Assembly: GCA_029259815.1 (NCBI GenBank)
Contig: JAJDEJ010000094.1
Span: forward strand, 1-35,356
Length of the DNA: 35,356 nt
Reading direction: 5' to 3'
Source: Planctomycetaceae bacterium
GTDB taxonomy: Bacteria > Planctomycetota > Planctomycetia > Planctomycetales > Planctomycetaceae
Position 1 is the stretch's first letter. The number at the start of each line of letters is the position of its first letter. The translations under genes and the position numbers were made by a program. Of the stretch, positions 8,989 to 18,145 are shown one piece after another. Below the pieces are notes generated by a model. It saw nothing but the letters and a program-made list of their open reading frames with translations. It searched no databases and was not told the origin of the DNA.

Positions 8989-10395
8989 TCACGCAATCAG
9001 CTCTTCAAGCACGCTGGCTTCATAGACGTCCGTCAGACGTTCATCGCGGCCGTTGTGATGCCATGTGAGTGATTCGTGGTCCAAACCAAGCTGGTGCAAG
9101 ATGGTCGCGTGGAGGTCGGCCGTCTGGGTCCTCTTCTCGACGGCCCGATAGCCGAAGTCGTCCGTTGCACCGTAGTGTTGTCCGCCCTTGATGCCGCCAC
9201 CTGCGAGCCACATGCTGAAGCCGTACGGATGATGATCCCGTCCGTCAGCCGCTTTGCCATCTCTCTGTTCGGCCGCAGGAGTTCTGCCGAATTCACCGCC
9301 CCAGATGATGAGTGTTGAATCCAGTAGCCCGCGACGCTTGAGATCAGTCAGAAGTGCACCGACTGGTTTGTCAGTCCGCTGACAGCATGTTTTTGTCCCC
9401 TCGTTGTTGTTTGTGTGCGTATCCCATGGTTGGCCAGCCATGAACAGGGAGACAAACCGCACGCCGCGCTCCACCAGCCGCCGCGCCATCAGGCAACGTG
9501 TGCCGTATGACTTCGTTGTGTCGTCATCAAGACCGTACAGCTTCTGTGTCTCGGCCGTTTCTTGGGACAGATCAAGAGCGTCCGTCGCTGCAAGCTGCAT
9601 ACGACCTGCCAGTTCGAAGGAGGCGATGCGGGCTTCAAGCTCAAGCTCGCCTGGCCGCGCGGCCAAGTGGCGCTCGTTGAGTTGCTGCAGCAGTCTTGCA
9701 CGCGACTCTTCAATGCTCCTCGGCCTTGGTTCTTTCGGCTGCAGATGGAGGACGGGACTGCCTTGCTCACGGAAGACGGTTCCCTGGTACAGTGGCGGTA
9801 ACCAACCGCTTGACCAGTTACGAACTCCATCGACGGACTGCCCACTCGGATCGGGCAACGCAACGAACGCTGGCAAATTGCTCGTCTCTGCCCCAAGGCC
9901 GTATGCCGTCCAAGCACCCAACGTCGGTCGACCAGCGATCGTCATGCCTGTCTGAGCCATCCAAATCGCCTGCTCGTGATTTCGATGCTCGGTGAACATG
10001 GATCGAATGACGGCGATGTCATCGGCATGCTGCGAAACGAAGGGCTGAATCTCTGAGAACTCCAAGCCGCTCTCTCCATATTGCTTAAAACTGAACGGCG
10101 AGCCCATCAGGTGCTTCGTTCGGTTCTCGTCATCAGCGACTTCGTCCGGTGGGGTGGTCCCGTCAAACTTTGTGAGCATGGGTTTCGGATCGAGCAGGTC
10201 AACGTGGCTTGGCCCGCCATGCATGTACAGCTGGATCACTGCTTTTGCCCGTGGCTCGAAGTGAGCCCTGTTTGGAGAAGGAATTCCAGCAGCATCGACA
10301 GGTGTGCTGAACAAAGAATTCAATGCAAGTCCACCAAAGCCGGCACCAAACCGACAGAGGGCTTCCCGTCGTGACATCAGATCGAATGGAGACAT
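8989..10395 (-). CDS. DUF1501 domain protein, Tat-exported
   Basis: Protein of 468 residues in the alkaline-phosphatase-like superfamily, DUF1501 family. The N-terminus has a twin-arginine export motif (SRREALCRFG, about residues 8-17) followed by a hydrophobic stretch. Family hallmarks are HGGPSHVDLLDPKP (about residues 55-68) and IWGGEFGRTP (about residue 365) with HHPYGFS after it. These proteins are paired almost always with a cytochrome/DUF1549/DUF1553 partner in planctomycetes, and here that partner ends 3 bp upstream, so the two form one operon. The biochemical function is not established; a periplasmic role with the partner is inferred. The end converges on the sulfatase gene. Confidence 0.93.
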   Translation of the reverse strand: MSPFDLMSRREALCRFGAGFGGLALNSLFSTPVDAAGIPSPNRAHFEPRAKAVIQLYMHGGPSHVDLLDPKPMLTKFDGTTPPDEVADDENRTKHLMGSPFSFKQYGESGLEFSEIQPFVSQHADDIAVIRSMFTEHRNHEQAIWMAQTGMTIAGRPTLGAWTAYGLGAETSNLPAFVALPDPSGQSVDGVRNWSSGWLPPLYQGTVFREQGSPVLHLQPKEPRPRSIEESRARLLQQLNERHLAARPGELELEARIASFELAGRMQLAATDALDLSQETAETQKLYGLDDDTTKSYGTRCLMARRLVERGVRFVSLFMAGQPWDTHTNNNEGTKTCCQRTDKPVGALLTDLKRRGLLDSTLIIWGGEFGRTPAAEQRDGKAADGRDHHPYGFSMWLAGGGIKGGQHYGATDDFGYRAVEKRTQTADLHATILHQLGLDHESLTWHHNGRDERLTDVYEASVLEELIA

Positions 10396-10398
10396 CGT

Positions 10399-13041
10399 TC
10401 AATCCACATAAACGAATTCGTTAGCGCTCAACAGCATGTGACACAAATCCACGATCGCTTGACGGCGTGCCTCGGAGACGACGTCAGTTGATATTCGAGT
10501 CTTTTCGTCATGCTGGTTCAGATACAGCGTTGTTTGTTCCTCAACGAACTGCGAGAGAAGGCCGCGTTCGTCGGAATCGGCTGGGCGGGAGAACGCAATC
10601 AGAACGGCCCGTCCGACGGGATCATTCGGCTGTTGGGTACACACATGATCAGCAAACGAGATCGCCGCTGCGGTCATCACATCGCTATTGAGCAGTGTGA
10701 GTGCCTGCGTCGAGACCGTTGACGTGCTTCGTTCTGTGCAATTCACCGAAATGGGCGGTTGGTCAAACACCTGCAGCATTGTTTCTGGATTGAGACGCAG
10801 GATCTGCACGTAGATCGAACGGCGATTCTGGTCTTGCCCCTCCGGCACGATGACTTCGCCATCTTTTTGCCTAGCAACAGTTTGAGGTGTTCCGTACAGC
10901 CGATCGCTGAGCGTTCCCGAGACTGACAGCAATGCATCACGCAGCGGCTCAGCCTCGACTCGTCTCATCGACTGCCGCCAAAGCAAGCTGTTGTCAGGGT
11001 CGATTGACTCGCACATCTCGCGATGCAGTGAATCAGCTCGTGACCGCTGCCTCCAAGTGTTTGAGGCCAGAATGAGCCGGTGCATGTGCTTGATGCTCCA
11101 TCCCGATCGCACAAACTCTGTCGCCAGCCAATCGAGCAACGCAGGATGAGAGGGCGTCGCCCCCGCGATTCCAAAATCATGCGGCGTGGCCACGATGCCG
11201 GTCCCGAAGTGATGCATCCAGATGCGGTTGACCATGACCCGTGCTGTGAGCGGATGCTGCGGCTGAGTGAGCCATCGGACAAATGCCAATCGTTGACCGC
11301 TTGTCTTTGCCTCAGAAACAGGGGCTGTCCATTCAAAAGGAGTCGGTGTATCGAGTGTGGTGAGCGATCCTGGTTCCACCTGTGGGCCAGGTGTGAGCGG
11401 ATCGCCACGAAGCAGAACGGGTGTCGTTGCTTCTCCCGGCAAGTCGTACACGGCCCGAACTTCATCAAACAACCATCGCCGTCGTTCTTCCGCCGCGATT
11501 CGGAAATTGATGTCATCGGTTCCGCTCTTGTAGTCGGCGTACTCTCCTAACGCGGCATCAAGCTCTTTGCCCTGTGGACGAAGCACCTTTGCGAACTTCT
11601 CAGCGAGATATTGTTGAACCTCTGTTCGAGCCTCCGCCTCAACGTCGAGTGCAGTCGTGACATCACTCTGGATCGCTTCCGGAAGCGCGGCCAGACGATC
11701 TTTAAACAGCCGATCCGTGAAGTCCGCCTGCACCACACTTTGCTCGGCCTTCAACTTCTCCACGTTCGCGTCGACTTCCGCGTTTCGCTGATCGGCAGCA
11801 TCCTTTTCTTTTTTCGACGCAATGTGCAGGCGACGCTCCATCTGCGGCACCCAATTGTCGGGCCGAAACGCCGTCGAGAACACGGCCTGCATGCGGAAAT
11901 AGTCGACCTGTGAAATCGGATCGAACTTGTGACTGTGGCAGCGGGCACACTGGACGGTCAGTCCCATCGTCGATGAACACACAATTTGAAGGGTGTCAAA
12001 CATGGTCGGATAGTAGTACTGGGCCGCTGCGTTCTTGATGGTGTTGAAGTCCGGTCGACTGGCATCCGCTGCCGTGCGGAGAAAACCAGTCGCAATGATT
12101 CCCTCGATGACGTCGTCCGGCAGACGGTCCATCGTCTCGTACGCCGTCCAATAGTCGGTGAGTTCATCCCCGGCAATCTGTTCCTGCAGGAATCGGTCGT
12201 ATGGCTTATCGCTGTTGAATGCGCGGATCACGTAGTCCCGATACCGCCACGCAAGGGGCAGGGGGCGGTCCTCACTGAGGATGCCTGCCGAGTCGGCATA
12301 GCCGGCGACGTCGAGCCAATGCCGAGCCCACCGCTCACCGTAGCGTGGACTGGCCAGCAACCGGTCGATCATGCGCTCATAGGCGAGCGGATGATCATCG
12401 CCGAGAAACTGCTCGACAGATTCCGGCGAGGGTGGCAGCCCTGTCAGATCGAACGACGCACGGCGTAACAGCGTCAGTCGCTCCGCCTCTGCTGCCATTG
12501 TCAGACCGTTTGCTTCCAATTGTTCGAGAACAAATGCATCGATTGGATTCTGAATGTGATCACTCTGTCGGACAACAGGAACGTCTGGGCGGACCGGAGG
12601 ATGGAACGACCAGTGCTCAACACCTGTGAGATCATCCGATTCATCAATGGAAGCCGCGGCGTCGACGCCTTTTGCTCCCGCGTTGATCCACGAACGAAGC
12701 AAGCCCTTTTCCTCAGCGGTCAATTTCTGACCGACCGGCGGCATCTTTCCGGAGCTGACCTTTTCATACAGCAGACTGAACTCGGCAGCACCAATCCGCA
12801 GAGTCGGTCCTGACTCGCCGCCGCTCAGTAGAGAGGACGAGTTGGTCAGATTCAATCCCGCCTTGGGTTCGACACCAGCATGACAACGGATGCACCTTGT
12901 CCGAATGATGGGCAGGATGTCATTTTGGAACGTCAGCTCGCGATCTTCCTCCTCGGCAAGAGCTCCATGAGCCAGCAACGAGATGAGCAGCGCGACCCGC
13001 AATGTGGCCTTGAATCCGGATCGAACAAGAGCGGTTGTCAT
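10399..13041 (-). CDS. PSD1-type planctomycete cytochrome C/DUF1549/DUF1553 protein
   Basis: Exported protein of 880 residues. Signal peptide about residues 1-29 (VALLISLLAHGALA). A planctomycete cytochrome C domain follows with haem motif CIRCH at residues 50-54 and the linked MPPVGQKLT segment. DUF1549 spans about residues 145-400 and contains a second CxxCH, CARCH at 365-369. DUF1553 covers the C-terminal third (LTQPQHPLTARVMVNRIWMHHFG). I chose the ATG at 13041 because it opens directly into the signal peptide; a TTG 30 bp upstream would spoil it. The DUF1501 gene starts 3 bp after the stop. Such proteins are a planctomycete hallmark and are often near sulfatases, as here; their reaction is unknown. 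Divergent from der across 271 bp. Confidence 0.94.
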   Translation of the reverse strand: MTTALVRSGFKATLRVALLISLLAHGALAEEEDRELTFQNDILPIIRTRCIRCHAGVEPKAGLNLTNSSSLLSGGESGPTLRIGAAEFSLLYEKVSSGKMPPVGQKLTAEEKGLLRSWINAGAKGVDAAASIDESDDLTGVEHWSFHPPVRPDVPVVRQSDHIQNPIDAFVLEQLEANGLTMAAEAERLTLLRRASFDLTGLPPSPESVEQFLGDDHPLAYERMIDRLLASPRYGERWARHWLDVAGYADSAGILSEDRPLPLAWRYRDYVIRAFNSDKPYDRFLQEQIAGDELTDYWTAYETMDRLPDDVIEGIIATGFLRTAADASRPDFNTIKNAAAQYYYPTMFDTLQIVCSSTMGLTVQCARCHSHKFDPISQVDYFRMQAVFSTAFRPDNWVPQMERRLHIASKKEKDAADQRNAEVDANVEKLKAEQSVVQADFTDRLFKDRLAALPEAIQSDVTTALDVEAEARTEVQQYLAEKFAKVLRPQGKELDAALGEYADYKSGTDDINFRIAAEERRRWLFDEVRAVYDLPGEATTPVLLRGDPLTPGPQVEPGSLTTLDTPTPFEWTAPVSEAKTSGQRLAFVRWLTQPQHPLTARVMVNRIWMHHFGTGIVATPHDFGIAGATPSHPALLDWLATEFVRSGWSIKHMHRLILASNTWRQRSRADSLHREMCESIDPDNSLLWRQSMRRVEAEPLRDALLSVSGTLSDRLYGTPQTVARQKDGEVIVPEGQDQNRRSIYVQILRLNPETMLQVFDQPPISVNCTERSTSTVSTQALTLLNSDVMTAAAISFADHVCTQQPNDPVGRAVLIAFSRPADSDERGLLSQFVEEQTTLYLNQHDEKTRISTDVVSEARRQAIVDLCHMLLSANEFVYVD

Positions 13042-13312
13042 CAAATGGTCCCATTGCCATCGCAGCGCCAACGATCAGGCTGAAGTCTACACTTTAACAG
13101 AAGCCGATGCCAAATCGTCACATCATTGCGACTCTGAGGGCCATCCCCCACCATCGGACGGATGCACTCCAGAGTTATGCACTGGTGGGAGCAGGTGGGC
13201 ATGCGGCGCGATGGTTTGTTACATTGGACGTGCGAGCCTGTGCCGCTTGGCGGGTGTTGACTCTCAGTTCGTGGTTTTCTGGGCTGTCCTTTGATTCTGG
13301 AAGTTGTGTGAG

Positions 13313-14737
13313 ATGTCGGTTCCTCAAGTGGTCATTGTTGGTCGTCCCAACGTCGGTAAAAGTTCGCTGCTCAACTGGATTGCAGGAAAGCGGATCTCCG
13401 TGGTTGACCCAACCGCCGGGGTGACGCGGGATCGTGTGACTCATCTGATCCACGAGAAGGATCGCTACTTCGAGCTCGTCGACACGGGCGGTATGGGGGT
13501 CGAGGATGCGGACAACCTCACAGCTGATATCGAGCACCAAATCGACGTCGCGATCGAGAGTGCAGATGTCGTGGTGTTTGTCGTCGATGGGCAGTCGGGT
13601 ATTGCCCCCTTGGACCGACATGTGTCCGAGCGATTGCGGCGGTTGCAGACACCCAAGATTCTCGTGGTTAACAAGTGTGATTCGACGCGGTTCGATCAGG
13701 AGATCGCTGAGTTCTATGCCCTCATCGGCGGAGGGGCGGAGTCGGATGATGTGATTGTGACGAGCGTCAAGGCGAAGCGTAACCGCACAGAGTTACTCAA
13801 GGCCATCGTCAAGCGTCTGCCGCCTGAAGAGGAGACTGAGGAGGCGGAGGGAGAGTCTCTCGAGTCCATGCCCGAGTTGAAGCTGGCGATTGTCGGACGT
13901 CGCAATGTTGGCAAGAGCACATTCATCAATGCATTGGCAGAGACAGACCGGATGATCGTCAGCGACGTGGCTGGGACCACGCGCGACAGTGTGGACATTC
14001 GCTTTGAGCTGGACGGCAAATCGTTTGTGGCGATTGACACGCCGGGCGTGCGGAAGCGTAAGAGTCTGGCGAATGACATCGAGTACTACGGCCTGGTGCG
14101 TGCCAAGCGGAGCATTCGTCGGGCCGATGTCGTGATGATGCTGTTTGATGCGTCTGACACCATCTCACGCGTTGACAAGCAGCTTGTCGACGAGATCGAG
14201 ACGAATTACAAGCCGTGCATCTTCGTGGTCAACAAATGGGACAAAGGGCTCGAACTGGAGATGACCACGGAGAAGTGGACGGAGTATCTGATCCACAACT
14301 TTCCCGGGATGCGACACGCCCCGATTGCCTTCATCACGGCTCAGTCAGGACGAAACGTCAAGAAGATCATTAATCTGGCTCAGTCGGTCTACAAGCAGGC
14401 CCGCGAGCGTGTGTCGACAGGACAGTTGAATCGGGTCGTCAAGGCGGCCGTGATGGCGAACGCTCCGCGGCACAAGCAGAACCGACGTCCGAAGATCTAT
14501 TACGCGACACAGGTGTCGACGCAGCCACCGACGATCGTGCTCAAGTGCAACGACCCCAAACTGTTTGACGGCAGCTGGAAACGGTACCTGCTCGGCGTCT
14601 TTCGAGAGAAGTTGCCGTTTCAGGAGGTGCCGGTCAAACTCTACTTCCGAGGTAAGGAAGACCGCGAAGACCTTGGGCCAAGTCTCGATGAGGACGAACC
14701 GATGCGTCAAATGGGCATGTCTTCCACGGCCAATTAA
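13313..14737 (+). CDS. der: Ribosome biogenesis GTPase Der (EngA)
   Basis: Essential GTPase for 50S subunit maturation, 474 residues. It has the diagnostic tandem G domains. Domain 1: P-loop GRPNVGKSS near residue 9, DTGGMG, and NKCD. Domain 2: GRRNVGKST near residue 195, DTPGVR, and NKWD. The C-terminal KH-like domain follows (RRPKIYYATQVSTQPP through VPVKLYFRGK). A linker rich in Glu (EEETEEAEGE) joins the two G domains. The ATG at 13313 gives the normal family N-terminus (MSVPQVVIVGRPN); an in-frame TTG three codons earlier is unnecessary. The cytochrome-like gene begins 52 bp downstream. The 271-bp divergent spacer upstream must hold the promoters of der and of the DUF1549 gene, but I cannot pick them out convincingly. 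Confidence 0.98.
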   Translation: MSVPQVVIVGRPNVGKSSLLNWIAGKRISVVDPTAGVTRDRVTHLIHEKDRYFELVDTGGMGVEDADNLTADIEHQIDVAIESADVVVFVVDGQSGIAPLDRHVSERLRRLQTPKILVVNKCDSTRFDQEIAEFYALIGGGAESDDVIVTSVKAKRNRTELLKAIVKRLPPEEETEEAEGESLESMPELKLAIVGRRNVGKSTFINALAETDRMIVSDVAGTTRDSVDIRFELDGKSFVAIDTPGVRKRKSLANDIEYYGLVRAKRSIRRADVVMMLFDASDTISRVDKQLVDEIETNYKPCIFVVNKWDKGLELEMTTEKWTEYLIHNFPGMRHAPIAFITAQSGRNVKKIINLAQSVYKQARERVSTGQLNRVVKAAVMANAPRHKQNRRPKIYYATQVSTQPPTIVLKCNDPKLFDGSWKRYLLGVFREKLPFQEVPVKLYFRGKEDREDLGPSLDEDEPMRQMGMSSTAN

Positions 14738-14789
14738 CGAATTCGGTAACGCGACCGGAAGTTGATACTTGCAGAAGAGAACGTCTGAG

Positions 14790-16676
14790 ATGCGTTTTTT
14801 GTCGTGGCGACTAATTCAGCTGAAAGTCGTACTGCTGATGACGGTGGGAGCAACTGCTGTCTGCAATGCGGAGGTGACGCCTGAGCAGACGCAGGAATTG
14901 CGTGAGCTCAAGAAGGACGTCATCAAGGTGACGTCGCTGCTTCGCAAGAAGCAGCTCGATGAAGCTGAGTCGGTGCTCGATTCAGCGGAGCAACAGCTGA
15001 AAGCGATTATCGAAGCTGCTGATGTGCCGGAGACCAGCCGTCGACTGATGGGGCTACCCCAGCTCATTGCCAGCCGACGTAAGGCCCTGGGGCTACAGAA
15101 ACAGAAGGCCGGAGGAAAACCAGTCAAACAGGGAGCCAGTTTTTCTGCGGATGTAGCCCCGATCATCGTTGAGCATTGTCTGGAGTGTCACGGCGATGCA
15201 AATCCCCGAGCGGGTCTCAATTTGACAAACTTCACCGGATGGAAGCGAGGCGGAGTCGGCGGGGCTCTCCTCGTACCGGGTGCCCCCCTGAACAGCAGAA
15301 TCATCGCCCGGTTACAGACGAATGATCCGAAGTATCGCATGCCTCGAGGTCGAGACGCTCTCCCCGCTGAGAACGTGACCACGATCGCGACTTGGATCAA
15401 ACAGGGTGCGAAATTCGATGGGGGAAGCGAGGACACGGCACTCAGCGAACTCGCGAAGCCGCGCCCGAAGGTTGAAATCCCTCTGCCGAAAGGGACGGAG
15501 ACCGTCTCGTTTACGAAGGACATTGCTCCGTTCATGGTGCGATTGTGTCTGAACTGCCATTCGGGAAACGATCCGCGTGGTGGGCTGTCACTGACGACCT
15601 TCGAGAACATGATGATTGGGGGCGACAGCGGCGCCGTGATCCTGCCGGGTAAGCGTGAGGAGAGTAAGCTGTTCCGTCTGACGGGCGGACTGGAGAACCC
15701 CCGCATGCCAGCGAGTGACGCGAGGCTCAAGAAAGAGAACTATGAGAATCTCGTCAAATGGTTTGACGAAGGGAACGTCTTCGATGGGGACGACCCGCGT
15801 GCCTTGTTGACGAGTTATGTTCCATCGGCAGAAGACCTCGAGTCTGAGCGGTTCTCGAAGATGTCTGCTGGGGAGATTTCGGCTCACCGCAAGGAACGGA
15901 CGGAAGAGCTGTGGAAGCAGTCGCTGCCGAGCGTTGAGCATCAAACATTGGAGACAGACCAGTTTCTCCTCGTCGGCGATGTGGCTGATGAGCGGTTAGC
16001 GAGCGTGAGTCGGTGGGCTGATGAGCAGCTGCAATCGCTGCAGAGCATGCTCGGCGACACTCCCCCTGCGGAAGGTATGCCAGCTTGGCGTGGCAAGTTG
16101 ACCGTGCTGGTTTTCAAGGAGCGGTTCGGATTAACGGAGTACTTCCTGTCGGTCCGTTCGCTGCAGCAGTCGGAGCGGCTGTTTGGCGAATCGGTCGTGA
16201 CACCTTTTTTGTCCGATGCGTATATTGTCTTGTTGGATACGGGCGATGCCTCAACGAGCACGTCCCCATCACTGCGAACCAATTTGAGAGACCATCTCAC
16301 CGAGGCCTATGTCAGCCGTGCGTCACAGCGGGATTTGATGGTTACACGAGGCATTGGCTTGTATGTCACTTCACTCGAAGATCCGACTGATCCGTACCTG
16401 CGTGCGCTTCCCCAGGCGGCTGCCTCACGTCTTCAACAGGTGAAGACCGCGACCGAGTTGTTTGCTGAGGGAATGTTCGCTCCCGCCGACGCAGGACCAG
16501 TCGGCTATGCGATGGTCAAGTTTTTCGCAGAGCAGACGACTCGCGAGGTTCTGGTGAAGTTCATTCAGTCTTTTCGAGAGAGCCAGGATGCAGACGACGC
16601 GATGAAGGCGGTGGCTGGAAGCGATCTCGAGACGTTTGGGATGACATTTCTCAGTGCGATCAAATCAAGCCGCTAA
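14790..16676 (+). CDS. Exported protein with two planctomycete cytochrome C motifs and a C-terminal peptidase-like domain
   Basis: Protein of 628 residues. Signal peptide about residues 1-28 (hydrophobic LKVVLLMTVGATAVCNA). An N-terminal helical segment rich in Lys, Glu and Leu follows. Two copies of the planctomycete cytochrome C unit come next, each with a haem motif and the companion pattern NPRAGLNLT or DPRGGLSLT: CLECH at residues 130-134 and CLNCH at 253-257. The last 230 residues have no haem motif. Their arrangement (AWRGKLTVLVFKERFGLTEYF and later LRDHLTEAYVSRA) loosely resembles the DUF1570/peptidase MA-like fold, but an intact HExxH is absent. I chose the ATG at 14790; a TTG 7 codons upstream is in frame. 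Transcribed with der and thiO by position. Function unknown; periplasmic electron transfer or substrate binding is inference. Confidence 0.85.
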   Translation: MRFLSWRLIQLKVVLLMTVGATAVCNAEVTPEQTQELRELKKDVIKVTSLLRKKQLDEAESVLDSAEQQLKAIIEAADVPETSRRLMGLPQLIASRRKALGLQKQKAGGKPVKQGASFSADVAPIIVEHCLECHGDANPRAGLNLTNFTGWKRGGVGGALLVPGAPLNSRIIARLQTNDPKYRMPRGRDALPAENVTTIATWIKQGAKFDGGSEDTALSELAKPRPKVEIPLPKGTETVSFTKDIAPFMVRLCLNCHSGNDPRGGLSLTTFENMMIGGDSGAVILPGKREESKLFRLTGGLENPRMPASDARLKKENYENLVKWFDEGNVFDGDDPRALLTSYVPSAEDLESERFSKMSAGEISAHRKERTEELWKQSLPSVEHQTLETDQFLLVGDVADERLASVSRWADEQLQSLQSMLGDTPPAEGMPAWRGKLTVLVFKERFGLTEYFLSVRSLQQSERLFGESVVTPFLSDAYIVLLDTGDASTSTSPSLRTNLRDHLTEAYVSRASQRDLMVTRGIGLYVTSLEDPTDPYLRALPQAAASRLQQVKTATELFAEGMFAPADAGPVGYAMVKFFAEQTTREVLVKFIQSFRESQDADDAMKAVAGSDLETFGMTFLSAIKSSR

Positions 16677-16701
16677 GTCGAGCAGGGAAAATGCGAGTCG
16701 T

Positions 16702-17820
16702 ATGATTCAGGATGTTGTGATTGTTGGCGGGGGCGTGATTGGCCTGACGACCGCGTACGAACTGGCCGGTCGCGGACTGCGTGTGACGCTGCTCGACCAA
16801 CAGCAGCCGGGACAAGAGGCGTCGTGGGCCGGGGCGGGCATCCTTCCTCCGGCACACCCAGGCGATCCCACACATCCTTTGGCCACGCTGTGTCGGGCGA
16901 CAAACGAACTCTGGCCCAGCTTGAGTGCTGACCTCCGTGAGACCACCGGGATCGACAACGGGTTTCGTCGGTGTGGGGGACTGGGCGTCAGTGAAATCGG
17001 AGACACGGAGTCGCTTCAATTCGAAATTGAAGCGTGGCAGAAGGCGGGTGTCACGGTTGAATCGTTGACAGCAGCGGACATCGAGAAATGCGAAGCGGCG
17101 GTAAGTCCCGAGATCAGTGAAGCGTATCGCCTGCCTGAACTGGCACAGGTCAGAAACCCGCGGCATCTGAAGGCGCTGCTGGTCGCCTGTCAAAAACGGG
17201 GAGTCGACATTCACTCGGGACAGAGAGTCATCGGCTTCGAACGACACGACACCGAAGTGCTCGGCGTGAAGACAACTCATGGTCTGTACTCTGCGGGAGC
17301 CGTTGTCGTTTCTGCGGGTGCATGGTCACAGGAACTCCTTCAGGGGGCTGGATGTCAACTGCAAATTGAACCGGTCCGCGGGCAGATTGTACAGTTGTCA
17401 TGTCCGCAGCCTCCGTTTCGGCATGTGATCGAATGTGGACCGCGATATCTCGTCCCTCGTGAGGACGGTCTTGTGCTGGTTGGAGCGACGGAGGAGTGGG
17501 TCGGCTATGATAAGCAGAACACTGCCCACGGATTGCAAGGACTGCTGACGTTCGCCGAGCGACTCGTGCCCTCACTCAAGGATGCCCGCTTTGAGCGAGC
17601 TTGGGCCGGGCTGCGTCCACATACGAAAGACGGTCTGCCGTTCATCGGAGAGGTCCCCGGTGTGCAGAACCTGTTCGTAGCAGCGGGGCACTTCCGGGCA
17701 GGCCTGCATCTGTCGCCGGTGACTGCTCGCGCCATCAGCCAAATGATCGCAGGAGAAACGCCCGACCTCGATCTGGCGGCATTCTTGCCTCGAGTCGCGG
17801 AAGCAAATGGTGAAGAGTAG
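16702..17820 (+). CDS. thiO: Glycine oxidase-like FAD enzyme (ThiO family)
   Basis: FAD-dependent amine oxidase of 372 residues in the DAO family. The dinucleotide-binding motif VVIVGGGVIGLTTAYELAGRG (starting at residue 5) is followed by ASWAGAGILPP, a hallmark of glycine oxidase ThiO. The C-terminal FAD/substrate motif WAGLRPHTKDGLPFIGE (about residue 300) and GHFRAGLHLSP also fit. ThiO converts glycine to dehydroglycine for the thiazole of thiamine. No other thiamine gene is directly beside it; a MoaD/ThiS-like carrier lies 4 kb away on the other strand, which is weak support. Start taken at ATG 16702, just 25 bp after the previous stop; a longer GTG reading begins inside the upstream gene and is unlikely. 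D-amino-acid oxidase activity is the alternative. Confidence 0.88.
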   Translation: MIQDVVIVGGGVIGLTTAYELAGRGLRVTLLDQQQPGQEASWAGAGILPPAHPGDPTHPLATLCRATNELWPSLSADLRETTGIDNGFRRCGGLGVSEIGDTESLQFEIEAWQKAGVTVESLTAADIEKCEAAVSPEISEAYRLPELAQVRNPRHLKALLVACQKRGVDIHSGQRVIGFERHDTEVLGVKTTHGLYSAGAVVVSAGAWSQELLQGAGCQLQIEPVRGQIVQLSCPQPPFRHVIECGPRYLVPREDGLVLVGATEEWVGYDKQNTAHGLQGLLTFAERLVPSLKDARFERAWAGLRPHTKDGLPFIGEVPGVQNLFVAAGHFRAGLHLSPVTARAISQMIAGETPDLDLAAFLPRVAEANGEE

Positions 17821-18145
17821 CGTCCTCCAGAGCAGCATCGAGGGACTGTATCACCAGAAACAGGAGCGACGCCAACGGGACTGTGTACACTCTCATCGCG
17901 AATGACTCCGCTTGAAGGAACTGAAAGAAGATCGAGACATCACCCGCTCATGCGACAGTCCTAAACAACGAGCGATCATCTATCGTCGACCGTTCTGTCG
18001 AACGCTTCCGCTTATTCGACCACATCCGACAATCGGACATCTCCTCCCCCGATTAAAGAAATCCACGATATCCGTGCCATCTGTGGTTCGACATTGTATT
18101 CTGCGTCTTCATCCAGAGTTTGGTCAGCACCTCGGAGAAAGACGC
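17821..18145. other. 325-bp intergenic region with short dyads and a 9-bp-period repeat
   Basis: No gene is supported here. The frame of the downstream MazG-like gene stays open back to 17912, but the translation is rich in Arg, Pro, His and Cys and has no family similarity. Small dyads are visible: CGTTC-tgtc-GAACG at 17991-18004, TCCGA-caa-TCGGA at 18025-18037, and AATCGG-N12-CCGATT at 18031-18054. The last two share bases and so exclude each other. A degenerate 9-bp tandem repeat follows at 18061-18087. I could not pick a clear promoter. Confidence 0.6.
18061..18087 (+). repeat. Three degenerate 9-bp units (ATCCACGAT, ATCCGTGCC, ATCTGTGGT)
   Basis: Three consecutive 9-mers start with ATC at 18061, 18070 and 18079. 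The second and third resemble a short intergenic word (ATCCGTGnnATCTGTGG) that I recall as widely scattered in planctomycete and other genomes. With one copy visible in this window I cannot show that it is dispersed. Confidence 0.35.

Noticed and set aside
17912..18145. A 78-residue N-terminal extension of the MazG-like protein
   Set aside because: The sequence lacks family similarity and a ribosome site, while the GTG at 18146 has GGAGAAAG and gives the normal N-terminus.
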